This document shows positions 6,449 through 14,498 of a stretch of DNA of 30,577 nt, piece by piece. The translations under genes were made by a program, and so were the position numbers. Each line of letters opens with the position of its first letter. The first letter of the stretch is position 1. A model generated the notes under the pieces. The model worked only from the letters and a program-made list of their open reading frames with translations. It had not been told where the DNA came from and made no database searches. The DNA lies in contig CALBOJ010000087.1 of the NCBI GenBank assembly GCA_937896835.1, forward strand, positions 1 to 30,577. Direction: 5' to 3'. The DNA is from an uncultured Collinsella sp. (GTDB lineage Bacteria > Actinomycetota > Coriobacteriia > Coriobacteriales > Coriobacteriaceae).

Positions 6449-9091
6449 ATGTTAGACCGTTTTACCGATCGCGCGCGCAAGGTCATGTCCATGGCCAAGC
6501 AAGAGGCGCTCGATCTTCATTCAAATAAGGTGGGTACCGAGCACCTGCTGCTCGCGCTTGCCAAGGAGGACGAGGGCATTGCCGCCGAGGCACTGCGTTC
6601 GCTCGACATCTCCTACGATGACATCATGGATACTCTCAAAGAGGTCCAGACCACGGTTCCCGAGCCCAGTGAGGAGACCGAGGCGGCCAAGCTCGCCTTT
6701 ACGCCGCTCGTCATTAGCGTGATGGAGCGTTCATTCCGCGTGGCGCGTGAAAACAACCAGACCTACGTGTCGACCGAGCACTTGCTGATCGGCATCGTCG
6801 AAGAGGGCAACGGCATGGCCATGGACATCCTCATGCGCCTGGGTGTGTCGTCCGCCTCCATCAAAAAGGCTATCGAGAAACTCACCGCCAAGGACCAGGA
6901 TAAGAAGCGCCCGCTCGCTGGCGCCGGTGCTGGTCGTCCCGGTACGGGCCTGCCGTTCTTTAGCGGCTCGGATGCCTCTCAGCAAAAGGGGAGTGGCACC
7001 GATACGCTTAAGCAGTTCGCGACCAACCTCACGCAGAAGGCGCGCGACGGCGAGCTCGACCCTGTAATTGGTCGCGAAAAGGAAGTCCAGCGTATGATGG
7101 AGATCCTTTCGCGCCGCACCAAGAACAACCCGCTTATCTTGGGTGACCCCGGTGTGGGCAAGACGGCCATCGTCGAGGGCCTGGCGCAGCAGATCGCTGC
7201 CGGCAACGTGCCCGAGAACCTTATGAACCAGAACATCTGGACGCTCGACCTGCCGGGTCTTGTCGCGGGCGCCAAGTATCGCGGTGAGTTTGAGGAGCGC
7301 CTCAAGAACGTGATCCAGGAGGCGACCGAAGCCGACGACGTTATCTTGTTTATCGACGAGATGCACACCATCATCGGTGCCGGTTCTGCCGAGGGCTCCA
7401 TCGATGCGAGCTCCATGCTCAAGCCCGTACTCGCGCGCGGTGCCTTCCAGATTATCGGCGCCACCACGGCCGAGGAATTCCGCAAGTACCTCACCAAGGA
7501 CCCGGCCTTCGAGCGTCGCTTCCAGACCATCGATGTCGAGGAGCCGAGCGTCGAGGACACGGTCAAGATCCTGACCGCGCTTAAGCCGCGCTACGAGGAG
7601 CACCACCATGTGCGCTATACGCAGGGTGCTATCGAGGCCGCCGCGAACCTTTCCAACCGCTACATCCAGGATCGCTTCCTGCCCGATAAAGCCATCGATC
7701 TCATCGACGAGGCCGGTGCCCGCGCTCGCATCGCCGCGAATCGCGCGCCCGAGCCGGTGCGCGAGGCCGAGCAGCGTATAGAGGAGCTCAAGGCCGCCGC
7801 GCAGGAGGCCACCGAGAGCGATGACATGAACAAGGCCGCCGAGATCACCGAGCAGCAGAAGGCCGCCGAGATTGAACTCGCCGAAGCCAAGGCCGCCTGG
7901 ACCGCCGAGCTCGACGCCAGCCCGCTCACCATCGACGTGAGTCAGATCGCCGACATCGTGTCCGTGACCTCTGGCGTGCCGGTTTCCTCGCTCACCGAGA
8001 GCGAGAGCCGGCGCCTGCTGCAGACCGAAAGCGTGCTCAAGACGCGCATCATCGGTCAGGATGAGGCAGTCGAGGCCGTCGCCAAGGCCGTGCGCCGCAG
8101 CCGTTCGCCGCTCAAGGACCCGCGTCGCCCCGGCGGCAGCTTTATCTTCCTGGGTCCCACCGGCACAGGCAAGACCGAGCTCGCCAAGACGCTCGCCGAG
8201 TACCTCTTTGGCAGCAAGGACGCGCTCATCAGCTTCGACATGTCGGAGTTCGGCAGCGAGTTCGAGGTCTCCAAGCTCATCGGTAGCCCTCCGGGTTACG
8301 TGGGTCACGACGAGGGCGGTCAGCTTACCAAGGCCGTTCGTCGTCACCCGTATTCGGTCGTGCTGTTCGACGAGATCGAGAAGGCGCACCCCGACATCTT
8401 CAACATCCTGCTGCAGGTGCTGGAGGAGGGCCGCCTGACTGATAGCCAGGGCAAGACGGTCGACTTCCGCAACACCGTGATCATCATGACGTCCAACGTG
8501 GGCGCCCGCGAGATCGCACAGGATGCGAGCGTTGGCTTTGGCACCACCGGCGAGCAGGGCCTCACCTCGAATGAGATCCGCGGCCGCGCGATGGGCGAGC
8601 TCAAGCGCCTGTTCCGCCCCGAGCTGCTCAACCGCATCGACGACATCGTGGTGTTCCAGAAGCTCTCGGGCGAGAACCTGACCAAGATCGCTCACCTGCT
8701 GGTGGACGATCTGCGCCAGCGCCTGATTGCCAACGGCATGAACATCAAGCTCACCGATGCGGCCTATGACAAGATCGTGGCGGAGGGCACCGACCTCACC
8801 AACGGTGCGCGTCCGCTGCGCCGTGCTATTCAAAAGCTCATCGAGGACCCGCTGTCCGAGGAGCTTTTGGCCGGCGAGTGGGGCGAGGGCGATACCGTCC
8901 TGTGCGACGTGGCCGATGGCAAGTTTGTCTTTAGCCATGGCACGGGCGAGATCCCAGCGCCGCGTCCGGCGGGCACGCTCGGTGGCGATACCGCCCCGGC
9001 GGCACCGCACACCGGCAACGCCGCGCCCGTGAGCGGCGGCGTGACCTCGGGCCCCGGCGGTATGATGCAAGCCGGCTCTGGTGCGCTGTAG
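6449..9091 (+). CDS. clpC: ATP-dependent Clp protease ATP-binding subunit ClpC
   Basis: 880 residues. An N-terminal Clp repeat pair (FTDRARKVMSMAKQEAL, then a second copy from FTPLVISVMERSF) is followed by NBD1 with Walker A GDPGVGKTA (about residue 232) and Walker B LFIDEMH. The middle domain is alanine/glutamate-rich (REAEQRIEELKAAAQEATES...). NBD2 has Walker A GPTGTGKTE (about 569) and Walker B VVLFDEIEKAH. A VGF tripeptide (DASVGFGTTGEQ) corresponds to the ClpP-docking loop. It unfolds substrates for ClpP. The C-terminal 60 residues form a Gly/Pro/Ala tail. MLDRFTDRARK at 6449 is the family start, with AAGAGGA upstream; a longer reading from 6371 adds 26 unconserved residues. No ctsR, mcsA or mcsB accompanies it. 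Confidence 0.95.
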   Translation: MLDRFTDRARKVMSMAKQEALDLHSNKVGTEHLLLALAKEDEGIAAEALRSLDISYDDIMDTLKEVQTTVPEPSEETEAAKLAFTPLVISVMERSFRVARENNQTYVSTEHLLIGIVEEGNGMAMDILMRLGVSSASIKKAIEKLTAKDQDKKRPLAGAGAGRPGTGLPFFSGSDASQQKGSGTDTLKQFATNLTQKARDGELDPVIGREKEVQRMMEILSRRTKNNPLILGDPGVGKTAIVEGLAQQIAAGNVPENLMNQNIWTLDLPGLVAGAKYRGEFEERLKNVIQEATEADDVILFIDEMHTIIGAGSAEGSIDASSMLKPVLARGAFQIIGATTAEEFRKYLTKDPAFERRFQTIDVEEPSVEDTVKILTALKPRYEEHHHVRYTQGAIEAAANLSNRYIQDRFLPDKAIDLIDEAGARARIAANRAPEPVREAEQRIEELKAAAQEATESDDMNKAAEITEQQKAAEIELAEAKAAWTAELDASPLTIDVSQIADIVSVTSGVPVSSLTESESRRLLQTESVLKTRIIGQDEAVEAVAKAVRRSRSPLKDPRRPGGSFIFLGPTGTGKTELAKTLAEYLFGSKDALISFDMSEFGSEFEVSKLIGSPPGYVGHDEGGQLTKAVRRHPYSVVLFDEIEKAHPDIFNILLQVLEEGRLTDSQGKTVDFRNTVIIMTSNVGAREIAQDASVGFGTTGEQGLTSNEIRGRAMGELKRLFRPELLNRIDDIVVFQKLSGENLTKIAHLLVDDLRQRLIANGMNIKLTDAAYDKIVAEGTDLTNGARPLRRAIQKLIEDPLSEELLAGEWGEGDTVLCDVADGKFVFSHGTGEIPAPRPAGTLGGDTAPAAPHTGNAAPVSGGVTSGPGGMMQAGSGAL

Positions 9092-9115
9092 GGATTAAAC
9101 ATACCTTGTATAACG

Positions 9116-9150
9116 GGGGCGTTTCCGATAAGGAAGCGCCCTCATTTCTA
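9116..9150 (+). terminator. Terminator after clpC
   Basis: GGGCGTTTCC (9117-9126) pairs with GGAAGCGCCC (9132-9141), 10 bp with one wobble, then TCATTTCTATT. It separates clpC from the toxin-antitoxin promoter. Confidence 0.75.
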
Positions 9151-9173
9151 TTGAAATGCGCTTCAATCTGCTG

Positions 9174-9204
9174 TGCTATACTAAAATCGAGATATAGTAT
9201 AGCA
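9174..9204 (+). promoter_or_regulatory. Palindromic operator overlapping the antitoxin promoter
   Basis: TGCTATACT (9174-9182) and AGTATAGCA (9196-9204) are perfect 9-bp inverted arms, 13 nt apart. The left arm contains the likely -10 TATACT (9177-9182) and the right arm ends at the ribosome-binding site. This is the expected place for ribbon-helix-helix autorepression by the antitoxin or the toxin-antitoxin complex. Confidence 0.7.
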
Positions 9205-9215
9205 AAGGAGCTGAT

Positions 9216-9575
9216 ATGCCTACGTCAATACTCGACACGCGGCCAGTTCAGATGAACGTGCGTATAGATCGCCAGCTCAAAGAGGCGGGAGACGCCGTCC
9301 TGACTCATATTGGCATGACGCCGTCACAAGCCGTTCGGACACTTTGGGAGTATCTGGTCGTTAACGGACGCATGCCCTCGAAGGGAGACGCGGCGGCTCC
9401 GGTTTCTGACGGAGTGGAGCCCCGGCGCATGGAGTCAAGGGCCGCGCAAGGCAGCCATATCGTTCGCGATTCGTGCCTCAAATACGGCATCCCCATCCCT
9501 GAGTTCTCGGGAGACTATGACGACCTCTATGAGGAGGCCATGGCGGAGCGCTATCCCGAGTGGGTGGAACTATGA
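9216..9575 (+). CDS. RelB/DinJ-family antitoxin (ribbon-helix-helix)
   Basis: 119 residues. The N-terminal part (VQMNVRIDRQLKEAGDAVLTHIGMTPSQAVRTLWEYLVVNGRMP) is the RelB/DinJ ribbon-helix-helix: a short beta strand, then two helices with the typical G-MTPSQAV turn. The long C-terminal part (SDGVEPRRMESRAA ... FSGDYDDLYEEAMAERYPEWVEL) is acidic and probably wraps the toxin. AAAGGAG precedes ATG 9216. Its stop overlaps the start of the PIN toxin (ATGA), so the two are translationally coupled. It would neutralise the toxin and repress its own promoter through the dyad upstream. Confidence 0.85.
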   Translation: MPTSILDTRPVQMNVRIDRQLKEAGDAVLTHIGMTPSQAVRTLWEYLVVNGRMPSKGDAAAPVSDGVEPRRMESRAAQGSHIVRDSCLKYGIPIPEFSGDYDDLYEEAMAERYPEWVEL

Positions 9576-10093
9576 GCACAGAAGGCGTCCTCAAGCTGTT
9601 AATCGATACCAACGTATGGATGGATTATTTTTCTGGCAGGTCCGACCGTACGGCAAATGTCGTCCATCTGATCGAGATTGCCGACGCCTCGGAGCGGATT
9701 GCCCTGTTTGCCTCGTCGCTTTCGGTCAAAGACGTTTCATATCTTGTCTCGGCGGCAATCAAGCAGGAGTGCCGAAGAAAGACTGGCTCACTGAGCGATA
9801 ACGCCATTGCGGCGGCAGACGAAACGGCCTGGGCATGCGTTCGACAGATGCGCGAGCTAGCCCTCATCGCCCCGGTCGGTGCAGACGAGGTCTTCGACTC
9901 CTTTGTGTTCAAGTACCACCACAATGACTTTGAGGACGACCTGATGCTGGGCGTCGCCAATCGCATTGATGCCGATTACGTCGTGACGGAGGACAAGAAT
10001 CTTATTAAACATACCAATGGTGTATGCATTAACGTTCAACAGGCGTTGAGGTTGATTGAAGGGTCCAACGTCCCTTCGGCACTGCCCGTCTAA
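9572..10093 (+). CDS. PIN-domain ribonuclease toxin
   Basis: 173 residues. The PIN fold shows LLIDTNVWMDYFSG at the N-terminus (first catalytic Asp, residue 12), central acidic residues in FVFKYHHNDFEDDLMLGVANRIDADYVVTEDKNLIKH, and a C-terminal strand. VapC-like PIN toxins cut RNA, often tRNA. ATG 9572 overlaps the antitoxin stop by 4 nt; the in-frame GTG at 9560 lies inside the antitoxin and is less likely. Pairing with a RelB/DinJ-type antitoxin rather than a VapB of AbrB type is notable. No terminator is evident before 10140. Confidence 0.87.
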   Translation: MSTEGVLKLLIDTNVWMDYFSGRSDRTANVVHLIEIADASERIALFASSLSVKDVSYLVSAAIKQECRRKTGSLSDNAIAAADETAWACVRQMRELALIAPVGADEVFDSFVFKYHHNDFEDDLMLGVANRIDADYVVTEDKNLIKHTNGVCINVQQALRLIEGSNVPSALPV

Positions 10094-10241
10094 GCTGCTT
10101 TACCTTGATAAAGTGGCGTTTCCTCACCGTTAGCCGATGATGCAAGGGCGCTCGGCGTTTTCGACTGGTTTATGCACGCAAAGTCTGGGAATATACAAGT
10201 CGCATATCTTACTGTCTAACCAGTTGCGCCAAGGAGGCACC

Positions 10242-11699
10242 ATGGACTACAAGATTACCGGCTACGAGCCCGCTCAGCTGTTCCATTTCTTTGAGGAGGT
10301 CAGCGCGATCCCCCGTGGGTCTGGCAACGAGAAGGGCATCAGCGATTTCCTGGTTGCGTTTGCCAAGGAGCGCGGCCTCGACGTGTATCAGGACGAGGTC
10401 TACAACGTCATCATTCGCAAGCCCGCATCTGCCGGTGCCGAGAATGCCCCGACCGTGATGCTGCAGGGCCACATCGATATGGTGTGCGACAAGTTGGGCT
10501 CCGTTGAGCACGACTTTACGACCGACGGTATCGACCTGGTCGTCAAGGACGGCGTCCTCACCGCTAACGGCACCACCCTGGGCGCCGACAACGGCATTGC
10601 TGTCGCTCTGATGCTTACCGTGCTCAACGACGATTCGATTGCTCATCCGGCCCTCGAGTGCGTGTTCACCACCGACGAGGAGACTGGTCTGGTTGGCGCT
10701 GAGACGCTCGACAAGTCCCAGATCAGCGCCCGCACCATGATTAACCTTGACTCCGAGGAAGAGGGCGTTGCCACCGTCAGCTGCGCCGGCGGCGTCGTCG
10801 TTACCTACACCTGCCCCATCGCGCGCGAGCACAAGACCGGTAGCACCCTCACGCTCGACATCTCCGGCCTGCTGGGCGGCCACTCCGGCAGCGATATCCA
10901 CCTGGAGCGCGGCAACGGCAACCTCATCATGGCCCGCATCATCGACCGCCTGATGGTTGCCGGCGAGCCCGCCATCGTGAGCTTTAACGGCGGCACCAAG
11001 GACAACGCCATCAACCGTGAGTGCAAGGCTGTTCTGGTCTACGTCGACCACGCTGCCGCCGAGGCCGCGGCCCAGATCGCAAAGGGCATCATCGCCGACG
11101 TCACTGCCGAGCTCGAGGTCTTCGACCCCGGCTTTACCTGCACCGTCGAGATTGCCGACGACGCCGAGGTCGAGGCCATGGACCAGAAGTCCGCGCTTGC
11201 CCTCATCCGCGCCCTGCGTCTTGCCCCTAACGGCGTGATTCGCCGCAACGTCGCCACCGACGGCTCCGTCGAGGTTTCCTCCAACATCGGTGTGGTTGCC
11301 ACCTCTGACGACGAGGTTAAGATCATGCTTTCCCCGCGCTCCTCGATCACCTCGCTGCAGAACGAGTTCAAGGATCGTTTGCAGACGCTTGCCGATGTCC
11401 TGGGCTTCGACGCCAAGTTTGAGTTCGAGTATCCCGGCTGGAGCTATGCCGAACATTCGCCGGTCCGCGACGTCTTTGTCGAGAGCTATCGCGAGCTCTT
11501 TGGCTCCGAGCTGCGCATCGAGTCCATTCACGCCGGCCTTGAGTGCGGCCTGTTTGCCGAGGCCCTGCACGGCCTGGACGCCATCGCCGTGGGCCCGACG
11601 CTCTCCGATGTCCACACCCCGGACGAGAGCATGGAGCTCGCTTCTGCCGAGCGCTTCTACGAGCTGCTCATCGACGTGCTCAAGCGCCTCGCCGCGTAA
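10242..11699 (+). CDS. pepD: Aminoacyl-histidine dipeptidase (peptidase D, M20C)
   Basis: 485 residues, the usual size. Zinc-site motifs are in order: LQGHIDMV (His77, Asp79), LGADNGIAVALML, TTDEETGLVGAE (catalytic and bridging Glu), NLDSEEEG, and SIHAGLECG near the C-terminus. The lid domain lies between (LLGGHSGSDIHLERGNGNLIMARII). It hydrolyses dipeptides such as carnosine-like Xaa-His in the cytoplasm. ATG 10242 has AAGGAGG upstream and the family-typical N-terminus; a reading from 10137 adds 35 unsupported residues. It is a single gene followed by a terminator and is convergent with hipA. Confidence 0.94.
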   Translation: MDYKITGYEPAQLFHFFEEVSAIPRGSGNEKGISDFLVAFAKERGLDVYQDEVYNVIIRKPASAGAENAPTVMLQGHIDMVCDKLGSVEHDFTTDGIDLVVKDGVLTANGTTLGADNGIAVALMLTVLNDDSIAHPALECVFTTDEETGLVGAETLDKSQISARTMINLDSEEEGVATVSCAGGVVVTYTCPIAREHKTGSTLTLDISGLLGGHSGSDIHLERGNGNLIMARIIDRLMVAGEPAIVSFNGGTKDNAINRECKAVLVYVDHAAAEAAAQIAKGIIADVTAELEVFDPGFTCTVEIADDAEVEAMDQKSALALIRALRLAPNGVIRRNVATDGSVEVSSNIGVVATSDDEVKIMLSPRSSITSLQNEFKDRLQTLADVLGFDAKFEFEYPGWSYAEHSPVRDVFVESYRELFGSELRIESIHAGLECGLFAEALHGLDAIAVGPTLSDVHTPDESMELASAERFYELLIDVLKRLAA

Positions 11700-11705
11700 A
11701 GGTTG

Positions 11706-11736
11706 CGCTAGCAGCAGTCCGAGCCACGTGCTAGCG
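11706..11736. repeat. 8-bp inverted repeat downstream of pepD
   Basis: CGCTAGCA (11706-11713) and TGCTAGCG (11729-11736) form a perfect stem with a 15-nt loop, just before the pepD terminator. Confidence 0.6.
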
Positions 11737-11754
11737 GATTGCAAATGACATTAC

Positions 11755-11802
11755 GAGAGGGGGTACCCGGTCTTTTGCGACAGGTGTCCCCTCTCTTCTT
11801 TT
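11755..11802 (+). terminator. Terminator after pepD
   Basis: GAGAGGGGGTACC (11755-11767) pairs with GGTGTCCCCTCTC (11783-11795) with one internal mismatch, followed by TTCTTTT. It lies between the convergent pepD and hipA genes and could also stop hipA transcription. Confidence 0.85.
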
Positions 11803-11826
11803 AAGAAATGGGAAATTGATTGGCGT

Positions 11827-13131
11827 CTAGCCCATATCCGCCCTGATGAGGTCGAGGGTTCGCTGGCAGTTTTCGCGGACGGGGCCGAGCATATGATCGC
11901 GCAGGTCCGCCATGCCGGGCAGGTCGGCGTATTCGTCCATGACCTCTTCCATGCAAATGGGTACCTCGTAGGCGAGGTCCATCATGGTCGCAAAGCAAAA
12001 CTTCTCGGATAGCCCGGCATCGGTGAGCGCCGTCTCCAGCGCGGGGTCGCCCATACCGTGGTATCGGCGGATAGCACCTGGACCGATGCGCCCCACACGA
12101 TTTTCGCCGCCAACGCTCATAGCAAGGCGTGCCCGACGTCGCATGCTCTCATACGCCAAGCCCGAAGCGACATCGTACATGGGGGCGAGCGCCGCGTTTG
12201 TGCCTTTGCCAAGGATGAGCGAGTAGTTTTTAGCGTGTGCGTCAGGCGCTCCGATAATGGCGTTATAGAACAACATATAGGTAAAAAGCACAAGATTCAT
12301 GTGGTGGGGGACTGTGTTAATCAGTCGTTCTTGGATGTCTCGTGTAGTCGGTCCTCCGTCGGCGGTGTATTTCTGGCTTGGCAATACACCGAGCGCCTGG
12401 CAAAAGTCCTCCTGATGCAGCCTTTCGATACTTCCGCTGTTATTGACCATTCTGTCGTACCGTTCAACGACGAGTGCGGCTTCGTCTTCAAATGTGCAAT
12501 AGGAGACGTTGGCAGTTGGAATGCCAACACGCCGAGCCGTTTTCATGCAGACGAATTCGTTTAAGGCCTGATGTTTGAACCCGACGACACCATTTTTGAA
12601 GATATGGGTAGTGGGGGATGACCCTAGACATTCGTACCATTGGCCATCATGCCAAGCTAGTGCAAATTTGCCTTGGTTGCCGCCCAGGGACCAGCTTTCG
12701 TTGGAGCCCATCCATGTCTCTCTTTCGTCATCGCGAATTGCTTTAAGCTTGTGAGCGATTTGAGAATTGGTAAGCGGGCGGTATGCGGAGACCCTGCCAC
12801 GGACGGCGTCTAATTGATCGGCTCGACAAAACTGAACGGCCCCCGCGCAGTCAAGACCGATATGGCACAAGAGGGCGACGGGGTTGTTAGATGCAACATC
12901 ATGCTCGGTGGCAATGGCGCGACGCTGCTCTTGACTGTCGGGCAAAAGGCCAAATAGGAACGGGCGGACGATGTTATGGCCATACGTGCGATTGGAAAGC
13001 GGCATTGTTAGCGATAGCGGTGCCCCGCGATAGGTTGGGGCGTATACAAAGCTGCAGAGTCCATGCTCGTCTTGCCGGAGAGTGCCTGCGATTTCGCCAC
13101 AAATGAGGGTCGCAAGCTCCATTTCTGCCAT
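11827..13131 (-). CDS. hipA: HipA-family serine/threonine kinase toxin
   Basis: 434 residues, as for E. coli-type HipA. N-subdomain 1: VYAPTYRGAPLSLTMPLSNRTY and RPFLFGLLPDSQEQRRAIA. SWSLGGNQGKFALAWHDGQWY is the glycine-rich ATP loop. Catalytic motif: NAIIGAPDAHAKNYSLIL (Asp in PDAHAKN), followed by the metal-binding Asp in APMYDVASGLAY. HipA kinases phosphorylate glutamyl-tRNA synthetase and induce dormancy; the target here is inferred. Its ATG directly abuts the hipB stop (TAAATG) with a poor ribosome-binding site, so it depends on coupling to hipB. Codon use is less biased to G/C than in the core genes, suggesting transfer. All key residues appear present. Confidence 0.9.
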   Translation of the reverse strand: MAEMELATLICGEIAGTLRQDEHGLCSFVYAPTYRGAPLSLTMPLSNRTYGHNIVRPFLFGLLPDSQEQRRAIATEHDVASNNPVALLCHIGLDCAGAVQFCRADQLDAVRGRVSAYRPLTNSQIAHKLKAIRDDERETWMGSNESWSLGGNQGKFALAWHDGQWYECLGSSPTTHIFKNGVVGFKHQALNEFVCMKTARRVGIPTANVSYCTFEDEAALVVERYDRMVNNSGSIERLHQEDFCQALGVLPSQKYTADGGPTTRDIQERLINTVPHHMNLVLFTYMLFYNAIIGAPDAHAKNYSLILGKGTNAALAPMYDVASGLAYESMRRRARLAMSVGGENRVGRIGPGAIRRYHGMGDPALETALTDAGLSEKFCFATMMDLAYEVPICMEEVMDEYADLPGMADLRDHMLGPVRENCQRTLDLIRADMG

Positions 13132-13563
13132 TTATTTCACAACCTTACAGCCAAAGGAGAGGTCTGAAGTGTCGGTAAGGCCTTGCTCGGCTGCGATTTG
13201 GGCCAGCAAGGCACCATAGGAAGATGGCGCTCCTTGTCGAGCGGGTCGTCTGCCTACGCTTGGCTTTGGCAGGGCATTCGAGTTCGCGATAGGGAGGTCC
13301 GCTATCGTCGTTGGATGTTCGGAGGGCGATGCGATGGAGTCGTTATCGCTTTGCGCAAAGAGGCCTATGCCGAGTGCGTTAAAGACAGTCAGCAACTTGT
13401 CGAGCCGAATACCCGTGGCGTCTCCTAGCTCGAGCGATGCGAGCAGGCGCTCCGAAACACCGGCTTTTTTAGCGAGGGCGGCACGGGTGAGACCCTGAGC
13501 CTCGCGTGCCTGGCGCACATAGATGCCAGCTTGACGCGGTGTGGTGATGGGAAGGGTATCCAT
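13132..13563 (-). CDS. hipB: HipB-family antitoxin, XRE-type DNA-binding protein
   Basis: 143 residues. An XRE helix-turn-helix occupies residues about 10-72 (QAGIYVRQAREAQGLTRAALAKKAGVSERLLASLELGDATGIRLDKLLTVFNALGI). The long C-terminal extension (about 70 residues, with SVGRRPARQGAPSSYGALLAQIAAEQG) has no recognised fold and may reach into HipA. E. coli HipB is only 88 residues, so this is a longer form. The start at 13563 has AGGAGA upstream. It probably represses hipBA through the large palindrome 15 nt upstream of its start. Confidence 0.88.
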   Translation of the reverse strand: MDTLPITTPRQAGIYVRQAREAQGLTRAALAKKAGVSERLLASLELGDATGIRLDKLLTVFNALGIGLFAQSDNDSIASPSEHPTTIADLPIANSNALPKPSVGRRPARQGAPSSYGALLAQIAAEQGLTDTSDLSFGCKVVK

Positions 13564-13577
13564 GGCGATCTCCTAAT

Positions 13578-13620
13578 GTGCAGACTTTTGCATATCAGTA
13601 TGACATGCAAAAGTCTGCAC
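13578..13620 (-). promoter_or_regulatory. hipBA operator palindrome
   Basis: GTGCAGACTTTTGCAT (13578-13593) and its exact complement (13605-13620) form 16-bp arms around 11 nt. Each arm is itself a TGCA...TGCA near-dyad, so each may be a HipB site. On the minus strand a weak TTTTCG-N17-CATACT promoter can be drawn with its -10 between the arms. The site starts 15 nt upstream of hipB. Confidence 0.78.
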
Positions 13621-13631
13621 GAAAAGGCATT

Positions 13632-13647
13632 ATGCAAAACTCTGCAT
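13632..13647 (-). promoter_or_regulatory. Third hipBA operator-like half
   Basis: ATGCAAAACTCTGCAT (13632-13647) repeats the arm sequence with one change (ATGCAAAAgTCTGCAc) and is a TGCA dyad. It lies just upstream of the main palindrome, suggesting three cooperative HipB sites. Confidence 0.65.
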
Positions 13648-13687
13648 GAGACCTCTACATTGACGTTGAGCTTATGAGAGGCGTTTT

Positions 13688-14272
13688 TTATATCGCGAGA
13701 ATCCCCAGATGCTCAAGCAAGATCTTAAGCCCGATGAGGATGAGCACGACGCCACCCACGATGGTGGCAGGCTTTTCGTAGCGCGCGCCAAAGGTGTGGC
13801 CGATCGCTACGCCGGCGACGGAGAAGATAAAGGTCGTGATGCCGATGAGCGACACGGCGGGCATGATGTCGACCGAGAGCGCGGCAAATGAGATGCCTAC
13901 GGCTAGGGCGTCGATTGAGGTGGCGATGGCGAGGATCAGGTACTCGCCCAGGTCAATCTTTTCGGCATCCTTGCCGTCGCCCTCATCCTCGTCCTCGTCC
14001 TCGGTAAAGGCCTCCCACAGCATTTTGCCGCCAATGAAGGCGAGCAGGATAAAGGCGATCCAGTGGTCGATGGGTCCGATGATGCCCATAAACTGGCTGC
14101 CAAGCGCCCATCCGATCACGGGCATGCCGGTCTGGAAGCCGCCAAAGAACAGGCCGAGCACTACGGCGACCTTAAGGTTGATCTTCTTCATGCCAAGGCC
14201 CTTGCAGATGGATACGGCAAAGGCGTCCATCGAAAGGCCAACGGCGAGCAGCACGAGCTCTGCGAGTCCCAT
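13688..14272 (-). CDS. mntP: Manganese efflux pump MntP
   Basis: 194 residues with six membrane helices in two repeats. The paired signature motifs GLSMDAFAVSICKGLGM (helix 1) and ATSIDALAVGISFAAL (helix 4) hold the conserved Asp residues of MntP. A cytoplasmic acidic loop (FTEDEDEDEGDGKDAEKID) separates the halves and may bind metal. The protein exports Mn2+. ATG at 14272 has GAGAGGGAG upstream, inside a potential hairpin. It is transcribed away from disA and toward hipB. Confidence 0.93.
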   Translation of the reverse strand: MGLAELVLLAVGLSMDAFAVSICKGLGMKKINLKVAVVLGLFFGGFQTGMPVIGWALGSQFMGIIGPIDHWIAFILLAFIGGKMLWEAFTEDEDEDEGDGKDAEKIDLGEYLILAIATSIDALAVGISFAALSVDIMPAVSLIGITTFIFSVAGVAIGHTFGARYEKPATIVGGVVLILIGLKILLEHLGILAI

Positions 14273-14278
14273 AGTCTG

Positions 14279-14332
14279 GCTCCCTCTCTGCGGGCGGGCC
14301 CGCGTGTACCTCTTGGGGGAGCAACATAAAGA
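14279..14332 (-). promoter_or_regulatory. Hairpin sequestering the mntP ribosome-binding site
   Basis: GCTCCC (14279-14284) is complementary to GGGAGC (14327-14332), and the self-complementary GCGGGCCCGC (14294-14303) lies inside. On the mRNA the lower stem would pair the GGGAG of the mntP ribosome-binding site. I could not fit it to the yybP-ykoY manganese riboswitch by eye. Confidence 0.4.
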
Positions 14333-14498
14333 CTAACCTTGGCACATGGTTGAGTGGGTAGTCAAAAGAGCCCGTCCCAAATTAGCTATCTTAGCGGTGT
14401 TCGCTCATTCTGTAAGCATCGGATTTCGCGAGCGCCGCGGGGACAAACCGTGAGAAACTATTTAGCGTTTATGGAGCGTATACGATGGGAGCGATGCC

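Noticed and set aside
14273..14400. yybP-ykoY manganese riboswitch upstream of mntP
   Set aside because: I could not find its conserved internal-loop sequences by eye; only a simple hairpin is supported.
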